Of a stretch of 64,000 nucleotides of DNA, positions 49,358 through 61,086 are shown piece after piece. This stretch comes from Plotosus lineatus. Its lineage: Eukaryota > Chordata > Actinopteri > Siluriformes > Plotosidae. A program made the position numbers and the translations under genes. The stretch is from positions 26,809,501 to 26,873,500 of the forward strand of contig CM045733.1 in NCBI GenBank assembly GCA_024760905.1, in the 5' to 3' direction. A model generated the notes under the pieces. It did no database searches, was not told the DNA's origin, and saw only the letters and a list, made by a program, of their open reading frames with translations. Position 1 is the first letter of the stretch, and every line of letters begins with the position of its first letter.

Positions 49358-49637
49358 ATTAGGGTCAAGGGGAGCCTGGCTTCCATCCCAGCCCACTCTG
49401 GGCGAGGGCAGAGTACACACTGGACATCTCACGAATCTATTGCAGAACAGAAACATGCTGATGGCTATGTAGCCTACTCTTAACGAACGTCAGCGATTTA
49501 CATGGCTTTCATCAAAGACAGCCTTTGATAGCCAAGTTGCACTGGGGAAGCAGCAGTGAGAATCCCTTGACTGTCGAATCCCCATCCTATTGATCCAGTA
49601 ATCCAGCACCTTCCCACTGGGCCACCATGGGCCCCTT
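49358..49637 (-). mobile_element. SINE-A, reversed, V-SINE-type tail
   Basis: The plus strand shows the tail first (agggtcaaggggagcctggc, gggcgagggcagagtacaca), then the body (agcagtgagaatcccttgac) and the head reversed (cccactgggccaccatgggc). Confidence 0.85.
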
Positions 49638-49639
49638 TG

Positions 49640-50570
49640 AAACTGTGTAAAATATATTCCACAGAACCTGTCTTCAACATTCATAACTTCACTAGAATAT
49701 GCATTTTCTGTTCAGGGCTATTCAAAAAACATACAGAGGACACTTGAGGAAAGTGCTATCTGCTCCTTTCTGTATAAATACCCATGCCAACAATTGTGTT
49801 ATGTCATTGTGAGTGACGGGGGAGGGGGAGGGGGCGTGCCATCTCTCCCATCAAATTGCAGCCCGAATTCTGTAAAAGTTGCGACATTTTTTAAATTTGA
49901 CTTAAATGAAAACCAAAAGACTTTCAAATAACATGAACCAGTATTTTCTTCATAACAGAACCTTGACAGAATTACAAATGTTTAAACTCAGAAATTCTAC
50001 AATTTTATGCACAAAATGAGCTCATTTCAAATTTGATGCCTGCTACACGTCTCAAAAAAATTGGAATGGGGGGACAACAAATGGCTGAAAAAGCAAGAAG
50101 GTTTGAAAAGATTCAACAGGGAGAACATCTAGCAACTAAGTTAAGTGATTTGTACAAATAGCAGGTCTGTAAAATGATTAGCTATAAAAAGGATGTCTTA
50201 CAGAGGCAAACTCTCTTAGAAGTAAAAATGCGCAGAGGCTCTCCAATATTTGAAAGAGTTAGATATCCATGTACGTAAGGGACAAGGCTGAAGACCTATA
50301 CTTCATGCCTGTGGTGTTCACACCCTCAGACAGCACTGTATGACTCATTGGCACGATTGTGTAATGATATTATTAAATCTAAATCTACATCTGTAGATTC
50401 CAAGTAACGCTCTATCATACAAAAAAGAAACCCTATTTGAACATTGTCCAGAAGCGCTGTTGTGTTCTACAGCCCATAACTCAATTGAAATGGACTGTTT
50501 CAAATTAGGATGCCCATGGTGAGGTGCCGTATCCTTCAGATTAAAGAGCAAGAAAACATTTCAGCATGTT
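49640..50570. other. Sequence without recognised features
   Basis: Nothing recognised on either strand. Confidence 0.4.
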
Positions 50571-50585
50571 ATCAGTGGTCAGTTC

Positions 50586-50921
50586 GTGGTGTAGGGCGCT
50601 GGATCGCTGATCCAAAGGTTGGGGGTTCGAGGCCCACTCTCCACAAGGTTGTCACTGTCCCCCCCAGTGCAGCTAACTGGGTTATCAAAGGCGGGCCATG
50701 TCTCTCACTGTCTATGGTGACAGGCATGTACAAGAACCATTGATGACTTTCGCAAAGAGTAGGCTGCAAAGTCGTCAGCGTGTTTCTGTCCCTTGCTAAA
50801 AGGGTTGTGACAGGAAGGGCATCCGACGTAAAAACCTCTGCCAAATCAAACGTGCGAATCAGATGATTCGCTGTGGCGACTCCCGAGTAAAAGGGAAAAA
50901 GCCGAAAGGAAGACAGACAGA
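50586..50921 (+). mobile_element. SINE-A with RTE-type tail, 15-bp duplication
   Basis: Perfect duplication atcagtggtcagttc (50571-50585, 50922-50936). The head is slightly shortened (gtggtgtagggcgctggatc). The tail runs aagggcatccgacgtaaaaa, gattcgctgtggcgactccc and gccgaaaggaagacagacag. Confidence 0.95.
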
Positions 50922-50951
50922 ATCAGTGGTCAGTTCAAAATCCAGCATCTC

Positions 50952-51080
50952 TGACCTTCTGTCTGTCTTCCTTTGGGCTTTTCCCCTTTTTACTCGGGAG
51001 TCGCCACAGCGAATCATCTGATTTGCACATTTGATTTGGCAGAGGTTTTTATGTCGGATGCCCTTCCTGACCTTATGGGT
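50952..51080 (-). mobile_element. SINE-A RTE-type tail fragment, reversed
   Basis: The plus strand reads cctttgggcttttccccttt, tcgccacagcgaatcatctg and atgtcggatgcccttcctga, which is the RTE-type tail in reverse. It lies 15 bases after the duplication of the previous copy and so forms an inverted pair with it. Confidence 0.85.
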
Positions 51081-51271
51081 GGATAATTGCATATGGTATG
51101 TTCAGCGTGCATGTTTTAAAAGAAACTATGAATGCCGAAATGTATATAAAAGTTTTGCTTTTTTTATATATGTCTTAATCAGTTAGAGTTCTTCTAGGAC
51201 CACACAGAACTAAAAATATGCCATAATATGCCAATATGGCATTTGCAGACCACATAACTTAAGTTAAACCA

Positions 51272-51648
51272 TTAGGGCAGTGGTAGTCTGGTGGTATAGG
51301 GTGCTGGCTCGCTGATCCTAAGGTTGGGGGTTCAAGTCCCACTCTCTACAAGGTTGTCACTGTCCCCCCCTGTCCCCCCCCCCCCCCCAGTGCAGCTAAC
51401 TGGGTTATCAATGGTAGTCCTTGTCTCTCACTGTCTATGGTGAGAGGTTCATGTAAAAGAACCATTGCTGACTTTCGTAAAAAAGTGTCTGCAAAGCTGT
51501 CAGCGTGTTTCTGCCCCTTGCTAAAAGGGTTTTGTCAGGAAGGGCATCCGATGTAAAAGTCTATGCCAAATCAAACGTGTGACTCATTCGCTGTGGCGAC
51601 CCCTGAAAAAGGAAAAAGCCAAAAGTAAATCTCTCTCATCTCTAATCT
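51272..51648 (+). mobile_element. SINE-A with RTE-type tail, 19-bp duplication
   Basis: Perfect duplication cataacttaagttaaacca (51253-51271, 51649-51667). Full head, a C run, body and tail (gaagggcatccgatgtaaaa, attcgctgtggcgacccctg). Confidence 0.96.
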
Positions 51649-51724
51649 CATAACTTAAGTTAAACCAAATGTGCTTACACTGAAAATAAATGATACATGG
51701 AATACTCTTGCGACCTTGAAGAAA

Positions 51725-51870
51725 ACCATTAATTCATTTTCTGAACTGCTTAATCATAGGTCACGGGGAGAATGGAGCCCATCTCAGCCAACTCTGAATG
51801 AAGGCAGAGTACACCTTGGACAACTCACCAGGCCATCCATAGGCAGAAACATATTGATGGCAACCCAATG
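51725..51870 (-). mobile_element. SINE tail fragment, reversed (V-SINE type)
   Basis: The plus strand reads attcattttctgaactgctt, ggagcccatctcagccaact and ggacaactcaccaggccatc, then gcagaaacatattgatggca, which is SINE-A body. It is therefore a 5'-truncated SINE-A. Confidence 0.8.
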
Positions 51871-51945
51871 CCTTAATCTTTATATGCAAAATCTATAGTG
51901 TTTGAAAAGGACGAAAACGGTTTTATTACATAGTTTTAAAAACAG

Positions 51946-52224
51946 GGCAATGGTGGCATAGTGGTATAGGTGCTGGATCACTGATCCTCAGGTTGAGGGT
52001 TCAAGCCCCACTTGCCACAGGTTGTCACTGTCCCCCCAGTGCAGCTAACTGGGTTATAAAAGGTCGTCCATGTCTCTTACTGTCTATGGTGAGAGGCTGT
52101 AAAAGAACCATTGCTAACTTTAGACAAGAGTAGCTGCAAAGCCATCAGCGTGTTTCCGCCCTGCGATGGCCTGGCGAACCCTAATTAGGATATTTAAGTG
52201 ATTACAGAAAATTAACTGAACTGA
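51946..52224 (+). mobile_element. SINE-A with shortened V-SINE-type tail
   Basis: Perfect 14-bp duplication agttttaaaaacag (51932-51945, 52225-52238). The tail lacks the middle (from ggcctggcgaaccctaatta), so about 70 bases are deleted. Confidence 0.94.
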
Positions 52225-52278
52225 AGTTTTAAAAACAGCTATACCCTTAAACTTCTGTTACACAAACTCAATGCTGTA

Positions 52279-52940
52279 CAGTAGGCCCTTGACTATTCGC
52301 AGTTTTGCGCATGTGCATATTCGCAGACTGCCGAGCAATTGTCATGTGATTCAAATTCAGCCAATTGCTGTCGCGCACAAGTTATCAATGAGCCTTTTTT
52401 TAGTGTGTTTTTATTTACCAGCTCTATGATGCCACTCAAACGCCGGCTAAGCGCCAGAAAAAGGCAATGACGTTGGATGTCTCTTCTGAAGAAACACGAG
52501 TTTCTCCTGAAGAAACGACAGCTTCCTCTGAAGTGCCTGAAGAGGAATAATCATCTGAACTGTTGGAAAACACCCTCCCAGTGCAGCTATCTGGGTTATC
52601 AAAGGCCCGCCATGTCTCCCACTGTCTATAGTGTGACATGTAAAAGAACCATTGCTGACTTTCGTAAAGAGTAGGCTGCAAAGCCGTTGGCGTGTTTCCA
52701 CCCTGCGATGGCCTGGCGAGCTGCCCAGGGTGTACTCTGCCCTCGCCCGAAGTTGACTGGGATGGGCACCAGACTCAGCGCAACCCAAATTAGGATTAAG
52801 CGGTTACAGAAAATGAACTGAAGTGAACTGTTGGAAAACAGTATTAAAGTCTTTTTCAATCATTATTCCAGTACAGTACCTAAGTTAATGTTTAGAATGT
52901 TTGTGTGTGTGATTTTAAGTACTGTGGTGTAGCATGTTTC
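52279..52940 (+). mobile_element. Tigger-type family 3 fragment hosting a SINE
   Basis: Starts cagtaggcccttgactattc after TA, similar to the right end of 41047-41481, and shares gattcaaattcagccaattg wording with 14390-14410. The right end is not found. The SINE at 52573-52823 is inserted in it. Confidence 0.6.
52573..52823 (+). mobile_element. SINE-A, 5'-truncated, V-SINE-type tail
   Basis: Perfect 17-bp duplication tgaactgttggaaaaca (52556-52572, 52824-52840). Begins in the body (ccctcccagtgcagctatct) and ends with attaggattaagcggttaca. Confidence 0.94.
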
Positions 52941-52984
52941 TCATTTTGTTGTGTTTATCCAATTTATTACATTTCATGTTCTTC

Positions 52985-53400
52985 TATGTTCTTTTTGTTA
53001 TGGTCTGTGTTTTAGGGGGACTTTGATTTTGGTGGCTGTGCCTCTAACTAACTGCTTTCGCTCCGCTTCGGCTGAGGGGCGTGGCTGAGCTGCTCGGTGG
53101 CACACACCTGAATTCACTCTTCTCATCTACTCTCAATAAACACAAGCACGCTCACCTCTGCGCCAAAGGATTAACTCACATCACGTCACAGCTTCTTTTT
53201 TACTGTAACTCTCTAACTCTCTAACTGTAAAACTCTGTTTTCTACCCGCTCCGGCTGAGGGGCGTGGCTGAGCTGCTCGGACTGAATGCAGTTCATACCT
53301 AAATTCAGTCCTCATCTACTCCTTATGAACACAAACCACCCGCTCACCTCAGTTGAAGCGCGCTGCTGAAGTGCCCTTTGAATAATAAATACACTCTGCC
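52985..53400. repeat. Unassigned repeat with internal duplication
   Basis: The phrase ggctgaggggcgtggctgag followed by ctgctcgg occurs at about 53070 and 53250, each followed by related sequence with a cctgaattcac/cctaaattcag motif. The start tgttatggtctgtgtt also occurs at 47183. This could be a solo LTR or a DNA transposon; I cannot decide. Confidence 0.4.
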
Positions 53401-53502
53401 ATCTCAAGCTGCCTCAGAAATACACCTCACATATTGTAATGCAATAAATCCCTCTAGTGGGCATTTTTGAATACTACAGTGCTGTATGTTTCAATGAAAT
53501 TA

Positions 53503-54461
<959 letters not shown>

Positions 54462-54526
<65 letters not shown>

Positions 54527-54577
54527 TATTATATATATATATTATATATATTATATATATATTATATATATATATTA

Positions 54578-54649
<72 letters not shown>

Positions 54650-54655
54650 AATATA
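54462..54655. repeat. (TA)n and TATAATA tract
   Basis: TA units merge into a TATATAATATAT-type higher-order pattern. Confidence 0.95.
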
Positions 54656-54761
54656 TATGAATTTTCTGAGCCAATCCTTCCGTATGAGAGTGCTCAATAC
54701 TTTTTCGTAGAGCAAATATAAGTAAAATTTCACAAAACAGAACAAAGACTTCCTATTGAAA

Positions 54762-54827
54762 CTTCATTTTCACTACAGATCTGTTTCGAGGGGTGGCGAG
54801 ACCAACCTCTCCAGGTGATTACAGAAG
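54762..54827 (-). ncRNA. Hammerhead ribozyme-like motif (candidate, one core change)
   Basis: Minus-strand order: CTTC TGTAAT CAC, then CTGGAGA, a 20-base possible stem II ending CCCCTC, GAA, the palindrome ACAGATCTGT, A, then GTG AAAAT GAAG. This fits a hammerhead. CAC/GTG and CTTC/GAAG make stem I with an internal loop, the self-complementary ACAG-AT-CTGT makes a short stem III including the A-U closing pair, and the cleavage triplet is GTA. Of the conserved core (CUGANGA...GAAA...UH) only the A after CUG is changed (to G). Penelope-like elements are known to carry hammerheads of this short-stem-III kind. The core change and imperfect stem II suggest a decayed copy. Confidence 0.5.
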
Positions 54828-55019
54828 AATTTTTAAACTGTACTGGGAACGGTGCTATGCCAATAAGCATGGCATCCACTATATGGCGTGATAAACATTG
54901 CGCAGTCCGGGGTAAATTTACGAAAATATCGGGTATTGAACATTGGTATTGATATAGATATATAATTATATAGTTACAAATTGATATAATCATATAATTA
55001 AGGAGGCGTGTTGCATAAC

Positions 55020-56540
55020 AATGCTTTTTTCCTGTGTCGGCATGAAGCTAAGAGTTTATTTCTTTTATTACTGAAGACACTGTTCGGGTCGAAAAATGAT
55101 GAGGAACTTCTCTCTGAGGTATAAATTACCTATTTTGCTTAAGCTAGTGTATGTTGAGTGTGATGATAGAATTTCCCATGAAATGTGGTAATCGATATTC
55201 ATGTCTTTGAGGATCCAGATATGTTTGCTGAGTTCGGTAGAGTGTCTGCCTTTAACATTGCGGAAAGATGCAATTTGGTTCCTGTATCTAGTTTTGAAAG
55301 CGTTTTCTGTGAGTCCGATGTATGTCTCTGTTGTATTGTTGCCTTTACGTGTGACGGTGGCCTGATAGATTACTGATGATTGCAGGCAATTTCCATTGAG
55401 TGGGCAGGCGTTCTTCTGTTGGCAGTTACATCGTATGCTTTTGTCTAATGCACTGGTGCCGTCAGTATTGTTATGCAAAGCCAGAGTGCGCTTGTTGTGA
55501 TTGTCTATTATTTGTTTAGTGTTATTCATGCAGCTGTAACTGATCTAGAGTGTGTTATGGTTGAAAATTTTCTGGAGTTTGTGGTCCTTGGTGAAGTGTT
55601 TGTCTATCAGGGTGAGAAATCTGTGTCCAATGTTAGTGCTGGCGTTTTTACTGAGGAAGTGGGGGGGTAACCATAGGATGTTGCTGCACTTTCTGTTTCT
55701 TTGTTTGGTGTCTGTGATTGGTTCGTAATGCAATGTGTAGTTGTATCCACTGAAGTGCAGTGCTTTCTGGTTTTCTGGGGTGCAGCCTGTTTGAACAGCC
55801 CCGCTGGCATGTTCTTAGGTATGGTGGGCGAGTGGTTGCTTTCACGGTGGACATACATCAGTGTGGTGTTCGGCTTAGTGAATGGCTGGTAAGTGCCACT
55901 GTTCAGTTTAAGGGTGACGTCCAAGAAGTTGGCAATATGTTTGTTGGCTTTGATCGTGGACCGTAGTCCATTGTTTGAGAAAATGCGGCATATTTCTTTT
56001 TTGATGTTTTCCATGTCACACGGTGTGGTGTCAGAAGATGCAAGTCCATCGTTACGATAAAGTCCAATGTTATTGTCGAGTTTTTGTAGTTGAGAAAGTT
56101 GGAAGTTCCCTACCAACTTGCAAGTTTCCGCGCCGTCGTAGCTCCCCATTGTGACGTCGAATGTGGTACCTCCCTTCTTTTGCCAAGGTTGTCGTTTATA
56201 CTCCAAAGTTGAGTTTTTGGTATGCATAGTGATGTTTCTCTCGTCTTTAGTGATGTTGTCATAAACAGAAGCGAAATCAAGAGCTCTGTTTAGGAGGACT
56301 TCGCTGATAGAAGGATAAAACTCTACGATATCGAAGAAAATAAACCTATGGGATTGTTTGTCTTTTATAGCTGTAAACCACTCAATTACAGATGCGGTGT
56401 TTTTCCATTGGTTAAGTTTGGCTTTTTTCGCAATTTTATCATTGATTCTGTTGAGTAATTGTTTGCTCATTTTACCTATCTCGGATTTTGTTGGGTTGAT
56501 TAGTCGGCAAGTCGGTTTGTTGGCTTTAAGATCTGAATGA
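55020..56540 (-). pseudogene. Penelope-like RT plus GIY-YIG protein, broken
   Basis: From 56540 downward: HSDLKANKPTCRLINPTKSE, then MSKQLLNRINDKIAKKAK, motif A FIFFDIVEFYPSIS, motif B TFDVTMGSYDGAETCKLVG, and motif C IGLYRNDGLA where related elements have YRDD, so the first catalytic Asp is Asn. FLDVTLKLNSGTYQPF follows. A frameshift near 55710 moves reading to the frame with CSNILWLPPHF and HKLQKIFNHNTL, then an in-frame TAG at about 55543. The C-terminal part (55529-55071) has a Cys-rich RCNCQQKNACPLNGNC stretch and the endonuclease block VIYQATV, then TYIGLTENAFKTRY. A last frameshift near 55072 separates the terminal SNKRNKLLASCRHRKK motif. The defects mean no active protein. Clade not assigned. 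Confidence 0.85.
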
Positions 56541-56544
56541 AGAG

Positions 56545-57189
56545 CAATGCTTTTTCCACTTCAATTTCACAGGTTTCTGCTCAGTTCTGGAATGGAAGGA
56601 AAATACTGGGGCCTTCCCCATTAGCCTATTACGCTAGGGCACTAACTTTAACGGAGGTAATAGCTAAAGAGAGAGCTAAACTTACATCAAACCTCACAAC
56701 TTGCTGTATAAAATACATAATGATCGCTCGACACCCATATCAGAAGTTAAAAAATACACACAAGCACCAACACTTTTTCCAATACTTAATCATCTCCTGA
56801 GTTAAAACAAATTCCCAACTGGGTAATGATTAAAATTCCACAAAGACAACTTGGTTTTAACAGAAAAGTTCAAAACTATCGTGACTTAATAATAAAGTAC
56901 AGTATTGATAATACACATACAAAGTACAAGTTAGATTTTGTTTTTTGAGTGCGCATGGGACAACTGGCGTGCAATCCTTTTCAGTTGCTCCTGTCCTTCC
57001 CGTACTTTTAACTCTTTTTTTCTTTGTTCCTTTAACTTTTTTCTTCTACTTATTATATTACTGTCCGTGGCTGTTCTCTCAATATGTAGGTTAAGAGAGT
57101 TTTTGTCCTTTTTATCGCTGCAGAACTTTTACTCTCATGGACAGTTGGGACCGCAGCGCAGCAACTACGTGCGGTATGCTTTACAGTTT
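56545..57189. other. Sequence without recognised features
   Basis: Nothing recognised. Confidence 0.4.
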
Positions 57190-57205
57190 CTTCTAGGATC
57201 AATGA

Positions 57206-57556
57206 GAGGACAGTGGTGACCTCGTGGTAAGGTGCTGGATCGCTGATCCTAGGGTTGGGGGTTTGAGTTCTACTCTCCACAAGTTGTCACTGTCCCCCCC
57301 AGTACAGCTACCTGGGTTATCAAAGGCCGGCCATGTCTCTCACTGTTTATGGAGAGAGGCATGTAAAAGAACCATTGCTGACTTTCGTCAAGAGTAGCTG
57401 CATAGCCATCAGTGTATTTCTGCCCTTTGCTAAGGGTTGTGTCAGGAAGGCCATCCGACGTAAAAACCTATGCCAAATCGAATATGCGAATCATTAATAT
57501 GACTTCAATAAAGATGGAGGCGACCCCTGAAGGGAACAGCCGAAAGGAAAAGAAGA
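57206..57556 (+). mobile_element. SINE-A with RTE-type tail nearly identical to the LINE end
   Basis: Perfect 16-bp duplication cttctaggatcaatga (57190-57205, 57557-57572). The tail ends gcgacccctgaagggaacag, then ccgaaaggaaaagaag, exactly as in the LINE at 17539-18543. Before it, cgctgt is replaced by an unrelated atatgacttcaataaagatg segment. Confidence 0.95.
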
Positions 57557-57572
57557 CTTCTAGGATCAATGA

Positions 57573-58845
57573 TGAATTCTGATTCTGAATGTTCAGATTC
57601 TGATTAGATCAGGGTCAGCAAGTTTTATAGTCAATTTGCGGGCCGATCCCACCATATGAGGGTCACTTCGGAGGTGTGCTCTAAAAGCGGGGTAAACATT
57701 CCCCTAATCCTGTAACCTCGCTCACATTTTCCATGGTGTTGCAATTGACAAAGATAGTAGTGATGATCATCCGCTGGTCTCACTGACCCATTGTTACATT
57801 TATAACTCACGATCGGTTTAGACCTCACTCAGACCAACAATGTAGTCAACATAGGATGACTTATACCAAAAGTGTCACAAGAAACACAGGCCTCCACTTT
57901 GTCTGGTCTTTCCGGGGTAACTGATAAAACAGCTGTAGTGACACATGTACTATTATCCACACTGACCTTATAGAACCTTGTAAAAGTATGTGGTGTGGAC
58001 AATAATACTGCTGCACAGGCAGTATATCCCCGAGCAAACTCTTCTTGCTCAGTTTATGAGGAGCAAGAATGATGGAATTCATCCTGTTTAGTAATCGATT
58101 CCTGAACTAGGAACTACTTGAGGTATAAAAACCCATGCATGCTGCTCTCCAATGCAAGCAAACCTCACTGACAGAGAGTGCATACAGCTGCCCAATGTGT
58201 TTTGGAGCGCAAAGACAGAAAAGAAATGCCATTAACAGACAGAGCCTTTAGGTCTACATCTACAATAGGCAGGTATGTGGCCTTGGTCAGGGACTACAGA
58301 ACCAACAGCAAGTCCCAGTTGACTTGCCTTGGTCTAACTGAGACTGCAGAAAATGCTCAGGTTCAGGCTCTGCACAAGCCAGACCCACAACACTGGGAGA
58401 CTGGATTTGGCTCACTGGCCTTCAAGATACCACAAAAAGAATCTTTTAATCACCATCTCGAATCCTTCTGAAGTCCTGGGGAATCAAAGGAAGAAGCACC
58501 ATACAACAATGCTGCTGGCAGTGAATTTTCTCTGTCACCGTAAACAGCTTGACCTAGACTGCCTCATACCAGACACAGATTTGGCTCAGCACTTCTGGAT
58601 GCAGATGCCACTGTCCCGGAAGAGGGCCCTTTGGTGACTTATAAGATATACTGCAGAAGTGCGGTTGGTCCTTATAAGCAAATGCTTTGTTGACTATTGA
58701 TCCCCTATTGTCCTCTCCCAAGTCTTTCCTCCCAGACAACACTTGGTGGTAGTAGTAGCAGTGGTAGTAGTAGCAGTGGTAGTAGTAGTATGCTTGTATA
58801 CTCCTAGCATATCCTTTACTCTGTCCTACCATAGTGGATAAGCAC
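57573..58845. other. Sequence with one GTA/GCA repeat
   Basis: A short repeat of gtagtagtagcagtg units lies at 58744-58791. Open frames at 58178-58637 show no domain and no splice context that I can support. Confidence 0.4.
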
Positions 58846-59190
58846 TTTCGTTGGTGTAGTGGGTAGCACGTCCTCCTCACAGCAAGAAGGTCCTGGGTTC
58901 GATTCCCAGCTCAGGCATTTCAGTGTGGAATCTGCATGTCCCCCCCCCTTGCTTGGTGGGTTTCCTCTGAGTACTCTGGTGTCCTCCCACGGTACAAAAA
59001 CATGCACAGTAAGTTAGTTCCCTGTTCCAAATGACCCCCAGATGTGACTGGGAACATGAATGGTTGTGTGAGTGTCGGCCCTGATAAGCCATTTAGGGTG
59101 TACCCCGCCTGTGCCAGGAGTCGGCTGAGATGAGCGCCACCCTCCCTGTGACCCTAATTAGAAATACACAGTTCAGAAAATGAATGAAAG
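58846..59190 (+). mobile_element. V-SINE-like element, near full length
   Basis: Head gtgtagtgggtagcacgtcc, B box gggttcgattcccag, centre gggtttcctctgagtactct, tail gggtgtaccccgcctgtgcc and cagttcagaaaatgaatgaa. Confidence 0.9.
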
Positions 59191-59400
59191 GACATGGCTT
59201 TGTTTACATACTGGTCTCAAAAAGTAGGTTGAACAAAGCCTATCGTGTTCTGACAACTGTAATGATGGTTCAAGTGAGGTTGAAACAGCTCCATTGTTCA
59301 CGAGCTTGCCACCATATTACAGACTCTATCAGTTTCTCAAGTGAAGCATAAACCATCCATTCATGCCTGAGCAATTTTACATATAGCCTATTTGTTTATA

Positions 59401-60355
59401 CAGTCGGCGATCTACTTACGAAAGCCTCTGAATACCAAAAATCCAGGTTATGAAAAAAATTTTCCTAAATTTTCGCCCTCTGTATATGAAACAATCTCTT
59501 CTTACGAAAAGCGCCAAACGCACCGTTCAAAAATTCAAACAATGCACGAGTTGCTCTCTCATTGGCTGTCTCCCCAAATCCCACCCTGCTGGCCTCCCAT
59601 TAACCAGAAGGGAGCTGAACTGTACCCATACTTCCTGTACCCATACTTCCAGTTTGTCACATGTGTGAAGGAGAGTTGAACAGGACTGTTGGCTCATGAG
59701 TTGAGTTGAGAGTGATCATTGCAGCGTTATATTTCGTTATCCATCATGGACACCAAGAAAGTGATTCCCGGTGACACCAAAAAGAAGAAGCGGGCTCCGT
59801 TATCAATCGAAGTGAAGCATAAGATAATAAAAAAATACAAAAGTGGGATGCGGTTGAGCAAAATTGCAAAGGAGTATGGCCGAAAAACCCCTCTACAATC
59901 GGGACGATATTGAAGCAGAAGGAGACCTTAAAAGCGGAGATACAGTGATGTAGGTGATTATTTCGGAATGATATTGAAGCAGAAGGAGGCATTAAAAGCG
60001 GAGACACAGTGACGGAGGTGATTATCTTAGAAAAAGCAACCGCCATATTTAAGGACCTCGTCAAGGAGGGTGGGGGTGAGGGTTCTTCAGACCAGCAACC
60101 CCTGGACTTCAAAGTGTCACATGGGTGGTTCGAGAGATTTAAAAAAGGTAAATAATTTTCTTTTACTTTTAACACATATTTCATACATATTAAATTGGTG
60201 TACTTTTATAAAATTTTAAAGGGTTTATGGGGTAGTCTTGGGAGCCTTGGAATGAGTCACACGATTTACATGTAAAATGCACCTCTACTTACGAAAACTC
60301 CAGGTTACGAAAAAGGCACTGGAACGGATTAATTTCGTAAGTAGAGAGCCGACTG
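59401..60355 (+). mobile_element. Internally deleted Tigger with good termini (family 2)
   Basis: Left end cagtcggcgatctacttacg and right end cgtaagtagagagccgactg are inverted repeats differing at two of 23 positions when aaa is included, with TA at 59399-59400 and 60356-60357. A roughly 69-bp tandem duplication (units beginning attgaagcagaaggag at about 59910 and 59970) lies inside. The middle and C-terminal parts of the transposase are deleted. Confidence 0.93.
59746..60150 (+). pseudogene. Tigger/pogo transposase N-terminal remnant
   Basis: The frame 59746-59913 starts MDTKKVIPGDTKKKKRAPLS and continues IEVKHKIIKKYKSGMRLSKI and AKEYGR, the CENP-B-type helix-turn-helix that binds transposon ends. 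An extra A in gaaaaaccc shifts the frame, after which NPSTIGTILKQKE is read in the next frame. Beyond the tandem duplication, GDTVTEVIILEKATAIFKDL and VSHGWFERFKK correspond to the second DNA-binding subdomain. No DDE catalytic domain follows. Confidence 0.88.
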
Positions 60356-60357
60356 TA

Positions 60358-61086
60358 CTGCACTCTGTGTCTCATAATGGCTGCCAATCACAGTGTGATG
60401 TGATGACTTCCATGTCTGAAGTAAGGCCCAATGCTGTTTGACAAAGCTGAGCCGACATATGACGCATGCATACACATTTTCTTTCAATTCTGACTCAACA
60501 CCCCTGACAGCACTCACTGAAAATTATTATCACAGGACTCTCAGGATGACTTACAGAGGATCATGTGATTTTTTTTTTTTAATATGAAAAAGTTATTGAG
60601 TCATGGGACAAAAATGTTATGCTCACTCTATTTTATGTAAGAGGAATTACAGTACTGGGATAGTACGATAAGCCACTGCTGAATAATTTTATTCACTTAT
60701 CACCTTGGATATTATCATTAAAATAAGCTGTAATGTGGCATTAACTTTGCAAATATTTTGCAACCTGATTACAGTTAGAGCAAACTGCAGTTAGAAAATG
60801 ATTTACTGGCATCCAGAAAGGCTATTTGGACTCATAATCTTTGCTCTAATTCCTTATCTAAAAGAGGGCCCAATTAAAATCTGTTTGTGTTGAAGCTATA
60901 GCATTGTATCTAGTACTTTCATAGACCTCTTATGTACTGTACTTCACTTCCAGGTCTATTTTCAGGGCTGAAGGCTATGAGATACTTTGCCTGAGCAGTG
61001 ACTGCACAATGGATATTAACATTCTCCCATTGCACATTAGCTAAACTTCCTCTTTTACATCTTTAAAATCAAAATGTTACATCTAG
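60358..61086. other. Sequence without recognised features
   Basis: Nothing recognised. Confidence 0.4.

Larger units (their letters stand above)
54690..56544 (-). mobile_element. Penelope-like element, 5'-truncated and inactivated
   Basis: The minus-strand coding remnant (56540 to about 55020) carries a reverse transcriptase followed by a GIY-YIG-type endonuclease, the Penelope-like order. The region 54690-55015 beyond the coding end holds a hammerhead-like motif and is taken as part of the element by inference; its outer limit is unknown. The word caatgcttttt occurs at 55019-55029 and 56545-56555 and could be a target duplication, but the first lies so close to the coding end that chance is possible. 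Confidence 0.75.

Noticed and set aside
52985..53400. Solo LTR of a retrovirus-like element
   Set aside because: It has tgttatgg and aataaa-type words but no matching end, primer-binding site or target duplication that I could show.
55019..56555. caatgcttttt repeat as target duplication of the Penelope-like element
   Set aside because: Not fully accepted: the left copy falls within or next to the conserved C-terminal coding end, so it may be chance; kept only as a possibility.
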